This document shows, in pieces, positions 32,886-42,825 of a stretch of DNA of 60,370 nucleotides. A program made the position numbers and the translations under genes. Under the pieces are notes generated by a model, which saw nothing but the letters and a program-made list of their open reading frames with translations, was not told the DNA's origin and made no database searches. Position 1 is the first letter of the stretch, and each line of letters starts with the position of its first letter. The stretch comes from Gonium pectorale (Eukaryota; Chlorophyta; Chlorophyceae; Chlamydomonadales; Volvocaceae). The stretch is taken from assembly GCA_001584585.1 (NCBI GenBank), contig LSYV01000002.1:2495579-2555948 (forward strand), in the 5' to 3' direction.

Positions 32886-33349
32886 TTAGGTTTTCAGGGC
32901 ACACCTCTTGATAGACAGCGCATGGATGGATGCCATCTCCTCCTTTAAAGCTTCGTTCACCTGCAACCAAACAGGGCGTCGCATTTCAGGTGCTACGTCA
33001 GACGGACCGTATTACGATCCCAAAAACCCACCAAGCGATGGCGCTGAAGGAGCGACTTGCCCTCGAACTTGTTGGAGACAACAGAGACCTCGAACGCCGC
33101 GCCACACCTGCCGTACGACTTGCCAGGTCGAATTGGAACAAACACCACCCAAAAGGTCACGTGTGTGCAGCGTGTTTCCTCAGCCACACTCACCCCCCGG
33201 ACGTGTCCAGAACGTCCTGCGTGTACAGGCGCGCCTGGTTATGTTGAAGGCAGCAATGCCCATTCGCATCGCGGCGTCCTCACCACCGACTCCGCCTCCA
33301 GGGCGCCTTTTAACTTTTCTTGTATTTGTTGAGTTGTGATGGCCGCCAT
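32886..33349 (-). CDS. BolA-like protein (79 aa, four exons)
   Basis: BolA proteins act with monothiol glutaredoxins in iron-sulfur cluster handling. Exons are 33349-33284, 33216-33194, 33107-33032 and 32960-32886, all GT-AG with matching phases. The protein begins MAAITTQQIQEKLKGALEAE, continues DVLDTSGGCGAAF, then carries the family core VSVVSNKFEGKSLLQRHRLV, followed by NEALKEEMASIHALSIKRC and the end ALKT. The invariant His in 'IHALS' and the helix-turn-helix-like 'FEGKSLLQRHRLVN' are present. The length (79 aa) fits a cytosolic BolA2-type protein without a transit peptide; organellar BolA1/4 proteins are longer. It sits 522 bp downstream of the CCDC81-like gene on the same strand and converges on the NFXL1-like gene. 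The exons are too short to appear as long open frames. Confidence 0.88.
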
Positions 33350-33871
33350 TTGTAGTGGTCGTGCTCTGTAATTCACAAGCGGTTTGCTCCCAAATCCCAG
33401 GCGATTGTCAAGAAATTGCGCTAGGACTTTGCGCTATTGTCTGACTTTGATCAAAGCTCGAGCCGCGAAACTTATATTACAAAGAGTATCATGTAGGGAG
33501 CAAGTGGCCCCGAAACCGTACAATGTGTTCAGCACGGACACGGCCCAACGGAGGTGCTTCGGAGCCCCAAAAGAACCACTGCGAAGGCCAGTGCGCCCTT
33601 CCGTACAGCCCCGTTCACGGTCTTCCGTTCCACCATAACATAGACTCCCCGTGCAGCGACAAAACACGGCGCGCCTACTGCAGTAGCAAATGTAACCCCG
33701 GCGGGGGCCTGGACAGTAAAGCAGTATCACGGAGCCCGTCCCAAAACGATGAAGTCCGTAAGTATCGCAGTGTGCGTGTCAGGTTGTGGATCGCAGTTTC
33801 AGGTCCTGGTTGCAGGCCGGCAACGAATTCAGCGTTGAGAGACCCAGTAGGGCCACGCGCTATCCCCCTTA
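33350..33871. other. Intergenic between CCDC81-like and BolA genes
   Basis: This should contain the CCDC81-like 3' UTR and the BolA promoter. A minus-strand TGTAA (TTACA near 33476-33480) is about 390 nt past the CCDC81-like stop. The plus-strand open frame covering 33523-34038 is rejected: it is antisense to the last CCDC81-like exon and has no homology. Confidence 0.45.
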
Positions 33872-36800
33872 TCACGGTAACCCCGGCGTGCGGCCGCGCG
33901 ACTGCGGCCGGTTCACGGCGCTCGATGGGCGCTTGTCCGTGGGCTGCCGCGTCGGCACGTAGGGCCACTGCGACTCCGCGACCGCGATTCCCTCCAGGAT
34001 GCGCTCCTTCTCTCGTATCTGCGCAACGCACGAAGTAAACTCAGGGCGCCAGATCATGGCGACGACGATACCGCGACACTGCATCATGCGTGGGTTAGGT
34101 CACAGAAACCACTGCCGTCCCTGAAACATTCCACTCGCCTGCTCCGACCAGTTGCGCTGCAGGGCATGTGCCAGCTCGTCGCGCTTCCGCTGCCGCAGGA
34201 CGGGATCTGCTTCGTTGATGATCTCGTACTGGGAGATGGGCGGCGAGTCGTCGTGGTGGGTCGGCGTGGGCTGCCGCGCCGATTGCGCGCGCTGCGGCGG
34301 CCCCGCCCGCTGCTGACCCGGCGTTAGCTGCGGCTGATGCTGCGGGGTCATGAGCCGCTGTTGCGGCTGCTGGGCTGGCGTCCCGAGCCGCTGGTGCTGC
34401 TGCGGCGTTGGTAGCCGTTGGTGTTGCTGCTGCGGCGTCGTGAGCCGCTGCTGTTGCGGGGTGTAGGAGTGCGTCGGGAGGCCTGGCACGTGCTGCGAGG
34501 GTGACGCTGACGGCACATCGTGCGCCAAGCTCAGAATCTGCGACTGGGGCCCAAGCGAGCCGCGCCGGCGGACTGACGCGACGATCGGCTGCGGCCACGA
34601 AAAGCAGAGAGCATATGGGTAGGCTAGGCGGACGGTTGCATGGTACTGAGTAGGGGACGGGTTCCCGAACAGTTGCCACTGGGGCCTCCTGGGCAGACAG
34701 TCGTGCGTCAAAATCCTTACCTGTGGCGTGTCTCGGCTGTACGGCGTCTCCTGCCGCAGGCCGAGCACCTGCGCGGGCGTTACCGCGTCGCCGGCGTGGC
34801 GGATGGCCTGGTGCTCCCGCCGGTTGAGCTCGTCCTCGCCAACCTTGGGCGTCACGGCGCGTTTGTAGTCCCGGCCCCGAGCCTGGGGTCGCAAGGTAGA
34901 CGCGTTGCACATTTTAAACATGATTGCGCAGACAGGGCTACCAGCCAGGTGATGCCTCATGCACTGAAGATGGCAGCTTTCGAAGCCTTGCAGCTTCCAA
35001 GGCTTTGTGCCTACAAGAAGTCCTCTCTCCTACAGCAAACCGTGAGATTGGGGAATCAAGCGCCTAGGGCGGTCTGCCAGCCCTCCTCACGAAGCAACCA
35101 ACCTGCTCCAGCTTCTCAAAGTGGACGCGGTTGAATTGATCGTAATCGGCGCGTGAGCGGGGAGACAGGTGGTTCTGGTAGTAGTGGTGCGGCATGCCGG
35201 TCTCCGCCGAGCCAGCTTGCTGAGCCGGCCCCTGCCACGCTTGCGCCACCATTTGTGGCGTCTGAGGCAGCGCCAGCGGCGGCGGCGGGAAGTGCGACTG
35301 CTGGGCGTACTGCGGCTGCCCGGGCCACGCGTACGGTTGGTGCTGATGCTCCTGGTCAGCCGGCGACAACGTTACCTGCAAGACAGTCGACGCGGTGGAC
35401 GAACACACGCGAGGGGTCATGCTTGTCATATGTCAGCTCCAGCCGAATGCACGACGCCATTGATAAAGCGTAACAAACCGCCATCCTTAGCGCCGCACAC
35501 CCTCAGCAGTATTGCGTCGGGTTGTGGGACTGGAGGTCTCACGTCCTTTCGACAGTGCCGGTGGTCACCACCATGGCCGAGGCCAACATCAGCAGAACGC
35601 ACCTCAGCCACTTCGCCGCCCTCCTCCTCCATGTCCTCCTGATCCAGCTGCCCCCGGCGCAGCGCTCCCCTGGGGCTCTCCACGTGCACCTCCACGAGAC
35701 GCCGGGGCGACTGCATGGACCGGGGCGACACCTCCTGCGGCAGCGGGATCGAGGGCACGAGCCGTCCGGGAAGTGCCTCCTTACCTGTGACGCAGGTGTT
35801 ACGGACCCGGGCATGAAAAGGAGTGCCATTACCCCTTCCTTAGCGTCACGAGGCTGACATGCACCAGATCAATATGACATGTGACTCGACTATCACGGCT
35901 CACCACTGGCGTCACGTTCCCGATAGCCGCCTCCAGCTGGTCCAGGAACGGCTTGTACAGAATGTGCTTGCCGGTCTTGCCTGTACCAGCGGCAAAGGCA
36001 TTCCTCAGACCGGGACTATAAGCTTACCGGGCTTAAAACGACGAAGGGTGATGGCGCAGGACAGATGCGCAAACTGCGAGCGCACGCATGGCACATGCCA
36101 GAATGACGACAAGGCAGGATTGCCCGCGAGGTACAAGTCCTCGACTGTGGGCCTTCCCCACCGTAGGTGTTGATGGACAGCAGCTCGAGGATGGTCGCCG
36201 CCGCCACCTGGCGGAGGACGCCGGCGCACTCTCGGTAGAGCCACTGCTCCAAGTCAAGCCGGGGCACGCAGCCGGAGTTGATCCTGCGCATAGCCACCAC
36301 AGGCAGTGTGCAGCGCCCACACGCCTTCAATACGCACAGGCTGTACACAGGAATGACGAATTCGTGCGGGCTGACATACTTTGGATGAACGATTGGGTTT
36401 GGCATAAGCTAACGGCACGGGAATACTCGCAAAAGCCTTCCTTGATCTACTTCTGAGTCCCTGTTGACGCACATTCCAGCCTAGCTGTTTCACAGTCTCC
36501 CGGGCCCCCTCCGCGAGGTCTGTGCACGGCCGTACCTGTCACTGCTCTTGCACAGGCGCCACAGATCCAGCAGGGCCCCCTTGTAGGGAGCGTGCGCGAG
36601 GCGCTTCGCGCGGGAGGACGGCGACGTTGGCGCCGGAGGCGTCGCGCCGGTCGCGGGCCTGTTGGCACAGGCCGAGAAAGCAACCTGGCATCTCAGCTCA
36701 GCTAGGCCCACGTATACATACTATATAATACCTACACCGCCCCCTCGCCTCAATGCCCCGCATGCCGGCATGGTCAAACCTGTCGCATGCGGCCCGACGC

Positions 36801-38134
36801 ACCGGCTGCGGACTGCCGGCGGGTTGTGCAGGTGCACCTGCTGCAGCCCCTTGACCAGCTGCCCCACGTGCTCCTCCTCCAGCTGGCCGCCATCGCCCGC
36901 GCTGTACGCCGGCATCTGCGATGGGATTGCGACACATGGCTGAGTTACCAGCAAAGTGCCTTGAGGAATCTCCTTCGGGTGCACAGAAAGGGGAGAGCTC
37001 ATACGGTGCAAAGTGTATCCATACGGTGCATTACCCTAGCACGTGCCTAACGAGCGCGTTTGGGGCGCACCGGCAGGATGCGCGTGCGGAAGGCCATGCT
37101 GGACCCTGCATGGTAGCCGGTAATCCCAGCATTCCAGCGCCTACCTCAGGGATGACCCGCTCGCGCTCCAGCTCGAAGAACTCCCGCAGCAGCGGGTCAA
37201 AGTCGAACTGGATGCGCCCAGCCTTGTTGGTAAACAGCCGGCCGACCCCGGGGAAAGCTACCTGCGCCGCCCCATGGCGATGCACCAACGCGTGAGCAGG
37301 TAAGGTCTACTATCCCCTACGTTGTGTTTAGGCTTTAGGCGAGAGGTGCTTTAGGCGAGGCATACAAGGTTAGAGCTGGTGCGTTTTGAAGGAGAGAGCC
37401 AGGACGCACCGAGATGGTCCTGCCGGAGAGGATGTGTGACCCGAGCCGCTGCATCAGCTCCAGCAGCAGCCGCTGGCACGTGCCGCGGTGCACCGCCGAC
37501 GCCGTCGCCAGGAGGCCGTAGTTGGGCTGGATTACCGTACAGCGGCCACCTGCAGTTGCGGTGATACTTATGTGCGAACGGCTTAGGCGCTTTGGGACGA
37601 GGGCAACTATTTGCTTCGTGGCGGCGCGGGGCCGTAAACTGACGCTTGAGCGCAGCGGATGCATGCATAATGATGTACTTGGCCCAGTTGCAGCCCGCCG
37701 CTGCGTCACCGGTCCGTCGGGGCCCCACCCACCGATCGAGTATTTTGGCCTCTCCTGGGATACGCTCGCGTAGCGCGTGTCCAGCAAGGCGAACGCGGGT
37801 CGGACCTTCTTGCGTGTCTCCCCAACGACGGGGCCAACGCTGAAGGTGCCCAGGTTGGGCAGTAGGACGCCCTTTTGCTGTTTCAACGCATCTTCATACG
37901 CAGCAGCGGGTTGGGGAATTGTCAGGGGCTTAAGGTGGAGGCTGCGCTGCATCCCCGTCCGTCAGTATCCAGGACCCGGCGACCCGCGGGCCCCAAGGAT
38001 AATGTCTCACCGTTGACGAAGCGCGAGAGCTTCTCCCACAGCAGCTTGATCGACCCGGCGCTGATCTTGTTCTTGAAGCTGAAGGTACCCACCGCCACCT
38101 CTGCCACTAACCCATGCTCCGTCAACACTTCCAT
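33872..38134 (-). CDS. CCDC81: CCDC81-like protein with tandem HU domains
   Basis: CCDC81 is a centrosome/basal-body protein whose N-terminus has two eukaryotic HU (IHF-like) domains. Thirteen exons: 38134-38011, 37891-37710, 37526-37410, 37261-37145, 36915-36803, 36658-36536, 36340-36162, 35980-35904, 35779-35603, 35375-35103, 34882-34721, 34588-34139 and 34018-33872, 746 aa. HU domain 1 covers SIKLLWEKLSRFVNG plus ALKQQKGVLLPNLGTFSVGP; HU domain 2 covers PNYGLLATASAVHRG, ILSGRTIS and VAFPGVGRLFTNKAGRIQFD. A middle segment has KACGRCTLPVVAMRRINSGC and a conserved ECAGVLRQVAAATILELLSI. The C-terminus has repeated RL-TPQQ units and ends NWSEQ-IREKERILEGIAVA. Intron 12 is GC-AG. Human CCDC81 is about 650 aa. 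Exon 9's ends are the least certain. Confidence 0.78.
34315..34475 (-). repeat. Gln/Pro repeat region coding for RL-TPQQ units
   Basis: Inside exon 12 of the CCDC81-like gene, the motif TPQQ(Q)xQRL recurs about five times, with spacing 9-13 residues. The units are degenerate but in frame. Confidence 0.8.
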
Positions 38135-39296
38135 GTCCGTCCGCTCCACTTGGCGAGGTGAAACTGCTAATACAAGCTTCAGCTTATCAGGCCCCTGTTC
38201 TCTGACAAGCCTTCTACAGGAGCAAGCCTCGGCGCTGAGGTCCCATCATTTATGTATCTAGGACACTTGCATATTACTTCTAACGCGGTGGCTACTGTTG
38301 TGACAGAGCGATATGGACTCAGAAGATGGTCCAAACTCGTCTTTGTATGCCTCGGAGTTCAGGACGGCAGTGTGTCAATGTTTTTGAAAGATAATTTGAG
38401 CAAATGATGAAGATGATTTCAATGGGAGCAGTTTTTTCCGGCGGTCAACGCTTTGGTCAAACCCGTACCGTATGCATCTCGCCTGCCCCGGAGTGCCCGG
38501 GTGCATAGAGCATATCTCTTTATTGCCCCCGCCTGATTCCCTACGCCGTCGCAGACAAGGCTCTGTCTGCGTTCTCACGGCCATAATGTGACGACCTTGG
38601 ACACATGCCTCAAACCCTTCACATGCCTTAAGCCAGAGGGTTAAGGCAGAGTGCTGGTGCACGCAATGAAGGGCATTGCAATGGTAAGGACGTTTGGGTT
38701 GAGCCCTTTTCGTTCGACTTGTCCCTGAGGTCACGACTGAATTGCCAATTGGCCCACAGCGAGGACGCAGGAAGGGTCAGTAGGGCGGCGGGGAGGGAGG
38801 GGCAGTTGCGGGGCAAGAGGGGCGGCTTGCTTTCGAAGTTCAATTGTCAGCGACACTATGCAGTCCGGTCCGGGGACGGGGGCCCGCCCAATCTCTCGCG
38901 CGCTACAATGTGCATGATCTTTGTGTATAGCTTATGCATACTGGGCTGCATCACTGCCCCTCTTCCGACGGAGGCACCAATGGGGTCTTGTCGGAGGACT
39001 TATCCGAGTCTGCCCCGAGTACCATGCAAATGCAGCCCTTATCTGAAAATGCTTCAGTTTGCTCCGGGCTGCCTTGGCTGTCTAAGTCGCATCAGTTAGT
39101 CCAGTCGGGTTCAACCGTCCTTCCAGTGAGCAGTACCGTGCGTGCGCTTATAAATTCGAGCAGCTCTCCGCTACTCCCACAGTATTCGAGTTCAACCAGC
39201 ATACACAGCTTACTCTTCTAGAGACGCGCCCGCAACTGCCCCCTGCCCTCTTCACCAGCAGCCGACATCACCCGAGCCCAAGCTAGGTCGAAGGAA
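38135..39296. other. Divergent region between CCDC81-like and four-TM genes
   Basis: The two genes point away from each other. No exon is evident in the 1.16 kb between them. A TATA-like box near the right end belongs to the four-TM gene. Confidence 0.45.
39149..39156 (+). promoter_or_regulatory. TATA-like box of the four-TM gene
   Basis: TATAAATT lies 141 nt upstream of the ATG at 39297, which leaves room for a ~110 nt 5' UTR. It is the clearest TATA-like match in the window. Confidence 0.45.
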
Positions 39297-40635
39297 TGGC
39301 GTCTATCAACAACAAGACCTTGTTGATTATCGCCTGCATCCTTGCGCTTATAGGATGGATTGTTGCGCTTGCCGGCGTCGCGAGGGTGAGCCGGATTGCT
39401 TATGTCAGCCCGCTGCGGCCGAACTTTTCGCATTTAAATGCATGCTCTCTATGAAATCAGCTCGTTGTCTTTGCTGCGCGTCGTCTGACACACGAGCTAA
39501 CTGCCCGTCCTGAAATGCCCATTTCCCCACGAAGACGACCGACCTCTGCAACAAGCACGAGAAAGATAACCAGTGGCGAGGCTGGGGTGGCTACGACTGC
39601 GACAAGGCATGGCGCTACGACTGGTGGGGCATCTGGTTCACCTTCTTCCTGACGATCGTGCTGATCATAATGGCATGGTTCGACAAAGTTGGCGGTTGGG
39701 TCAGCACGCTGCAGGTGAGGCTTTCTCGCGACCCTGCTTAGGCGGAAGGGGAGGTGGCGAGACCAACAGCGCGGCCCGTTCGTGTGTGGCTTCTTGGCCA
39801 GGTTTGTGACACGCATTACGCTGCCTAACTTATACAAATTGCTTCTCCGCTTGCAGCAGCCGGGTTTGCTCACATGCCTCACATGTGCTCATTCCTTAGG
39901 AGCTCACGTTTCCTTTGTCTCACGCCCGTGTCTGGTGCTGCCTCTGCTGTGTGTCCCGCAGGCTTTCTGCGCCGCCTGTCTTTCGGTCACTATGATTGAT
40001 ACTCAGTAAGTCATGGCGGCAGGGCTCGTTACCGTGCGTGCGTTTCAGGAAGTGCTGTTGTTCAGGATCTCAGCTCCACCATTGACGCTTTCGTATGCTG
40101 GAGACTTTTAGTCCTACCGTTGTAGATTGGTTCTTACTCGCGGCCCTTCCTGACCATCCCCCTCGTTTCTTCCCTGCAGCAACTGGATTGGCATTTCTGA
40201 GTCGTGGAATGGCGATTCTGAGGACGCCGCAAACGCCGCTCTTGCTGGGTTCATCATTATTTGCATCGGTACGTCCGTGTGCCCCGCTTTGGAAAGGCTG
40301 CTTAGCTATCAAAATCAGTGAATGACGGGCACTCACCAGCACTCTGGCTGAACTGCTGTGTCAATCAAGCCAGGCTTTAGAAGGGGGACTGGGAGCGGGA
40401 CTCCAGCCGCCAGCCACCCGGATCCACGTCGGCAGACGTCGTATGCACACAAGTCCCGCTCAATCCGCATACCCCTTCCTCCTGCCCACCTTGCTCCCTC
40501 GCAGCGCTCTTCCTCATCATCATCTTCCTGGGCATGGGTGGCGCCGGAGTGAACGTCAATGTCAGCATCTCGAAGTCGTCCAAGACGTCGCCGGAAAAGG
40601 AGTCCAAGCCCACCAAGTCGGTTGACAACGCGTAA
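39297..40635 (+). CDS. Four-transmembrane (MARVEL/tetraspan-like) membrane protein
   Basis: Five exons: 39297-39386, 39535-39714, 39962-40005, 40180-40268 and 40505-40635, 177 aa. The protein has four hydrophobic segments: LLIIACILALIGWIVALAGV (residues 9-28); WWGIWFTFFLTIVLIIMAWF (about 56-75); a third around LQAFCAACLSVTM (about 85-105); and GFIIICIGALFLIIIFLGMG (about 130-150). The first extracellular-type loop is Trp/Cys-rich (LCNKHEKDNQWRGWGGYDCD). The tail is Lys/Ser-rich (SISKSSKTSPEKESKPTKSV). This layout resembles MARVEL-type four-TM proteins, but I see no defining motif, so the family is open. Intron phases all agree. A TATA-like box lies upstream and TGTAA occurs at 41679-41683. 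Localisation to plasma or flagellar membrane is possible but not shown. Confidence 0.82.
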
Positions 40636-42825
40636 CAGTCAGCTTTCGAGCCGCCGACAGCGACAGCGCATTATTGCCCTTGTGGCACTGCTGGAAGGAC
40701 GGAGGAAGCAGGTTGAACCGGGAGTGCCCCGGCGCTGCCCTCATACTACTATCACCTCTTCGACGGCCATTTGTCCATGCCCATGGTGGTATCTGATGTG
40801 GCCGTGCCGGGAGCAGGGTGCCTCATGGCTTGCTGACCTATGACAGCGTGAAGATGCATCACATATGTACTGATACCCTGGTGGTCTTCGTTCATTGCGA
40901 TGTTACTCATGTGAAAAGGCTTCGGGATGGGGCAACTTTCGAGATTTGGCGGCTGTTGTCAGCTTGCAGGGTTACGCACGAAGGGCTATTGGGTGGCGAC
41001 CGTTCCACATCCCACAGGGGATGGGGTGAGATTTGGTGAAAAAACTGGTGACAGGCCGTTTTTACAGGCCCCGTCGTCGGGGCGGCCTCACCCCTTGCAC
41101 ATAATCTTGGACTCTGCGCTGATTTCTATGACCTGTGTTTCTCGTGTCTCGTATTGTGATAGTTAAGTGCGGTATGTGGTGTTTCATGGCTTGGACACTG
41201 AGGCGTTTTGGACAGAAACCCTCGGCGGTCGGTGGTCATTATTGCGGCGAGGGCGGCTGCGCGTCTCGGAACCCCGCACACAGATAAGCGCCACGGGTCT
41301 TGATCAGGCCCCTATGCGAATAAAAGGGAGGCGCGCATGCCGAAATTGCTATGTGGTGGAGAAGGAATAAGTATGTCGAACACTGTTGGGGCTCTCAAGG
41401 TGCTGTCTTGACCGTCTCGGGGCTCATGGACTGAGCCAACATATCGAAGCTCTGCGTAAAATGGATCGGCAGGGACCAGCCGACAGGCAGCACCGCGGGA
41501 CTAATGTCTATGGGCGCGCGGAAAGCTCGCAGCTGAGAGTGCTGGCCGTGCTGGAGGGCCCAAACGTTTAGGTCAGGTTATGTTGGTTGGTGCAGCAAAC
41601 AGCACCTGGTGATATACCCGATCACCCCCTGACGTGCTGCTTGACAAGCGCCGAGGGCGTGACGGCAAGAACTGCATGTGTAAAATGCATAGCTGCGTCC
41701 TTCTACCCTCGGCTCTAAGTCCAGTTGCTCACGGACTTACGGAGCGTGAGGGCCACTCGGCTCTCCACTGACCCAGGGGTCGGCTTTCGAACCTTCTCCA
41801 CTGCTCATCCTGGTGCCTTCCCAACCAAGCACACGTTGGCCCACCCGTTCTTGCAGTCTGAGATTGGAAAACACCAAACATGAAGGCTGGGAAGGATTTG
41901 TGGCGACGCTGGGGCAACATGTCATGGTGCTTTGGAAAAAGTGTCTTGGTGGGGCTGGCCAGGCCCATGCCCACTCCTGTCGGTCCGGCCGTCTTGCATC
42001 GCTTAGCGCTGCCAATCCGCTGCAACGGTGCCATGCGGGTGATGACTGTCAACCCGCTAGAGGCACCCACGACCGACCAGTACCACGACAGAAATCACGG
42101 CAGGATCCGAACTGTACGCCGTGCCATTCAAAATGCCATCACAAGTCGTAGGCACTGCCCCATGCTCCGGCACCCATCACTCTGTGCGGAGTGCGCGGTT
42201 TGAGCTTCAGCAGCGGTATTGCACTGTCCCCATCTGAACACAGGAAATAACACGAGATTGGAAAACACCAAACATGAAGGCTGGGAAGGATTTGTGGCGA
42301 CGCTGGGGCAACATGTCATGGTGCTTTGGAAAAAGTGTCTTGGTGGGGCTGGCCAGGCCCATTTCCCACGACCGACCAGTACCACGACAGAAATCACGGC
42401 AGGATCCGAACTGTACGCCGTGCCATTCAAAATGCCATCACAAGTCGTAGGCACTGCCCCATGCTCCGGCACCCATCACTCTGTGCGGAGTGCGCGGTTT
42501 GAGCTTCAGCAGCGGTATTGCACTGTCCCCATCTGAACACAGGAAATAACACATGCACTGCGGTGCCGTACGCTACACGCCCCCCTGCAGACCAGCATGA
42601 GCCTATGTGCATTATACGACAACTCAATTTACCACCCAATGATGCTCGGTGCATTGTCTGTACATGCACGTCCTGAACTAGCACGACATGAGAACCCGAG
42701 CACATGCAATGCAGCGCGAAGCAGACCTCTTGCAGCATCTCCTGCACGCCCCGTGGAGGATCTATGCATGACTACATGGCCCATAAATGATGAATCTGCA
42801 CACCGTAACCTCCTCACGCCCGCAG
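40636..42825. other. Gene-poor region with a tandem duplication
   Basis: This lies between the four-TM gene and the convergent folate transporter, so both 3' UTRs may extend in. No recognised exon occurs. TGTAA at 41679-41683 may end the four-TM transcript. The right half holds the duplication at 41860-42552. Confidence 0.45.
41860..42552 (+). repeat. Direct tandem duplication, second copy with an internal deletion
   Basis: Unit 1 is about 41860-42252 and unit 2 about 42253-42552. Both start GAGATTGGAAAACACC and end GGAAATAACAC. The shared parts look identical over some 290 bp. Unit 2 lacks about 100 bp found in unit 1 (roughly 41970-42065). The near-identity implies a recent event, or a mis-joined assembly of two alleles. 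No coding frame is shared that I recognise. Confidence 0.93.

Noticed and set aside
33523..34038. 171-codon plus-strand frame
   Set aside because: Antisense to the last CCDC81-like exon, and no recognisable domain.
38375..38734. 119-codon minus-strand frame between CCDC81-like and four-TM genes
   Set aside because: Codon use is unlike the neighbours, there is no family match, and no splice partners extend it.
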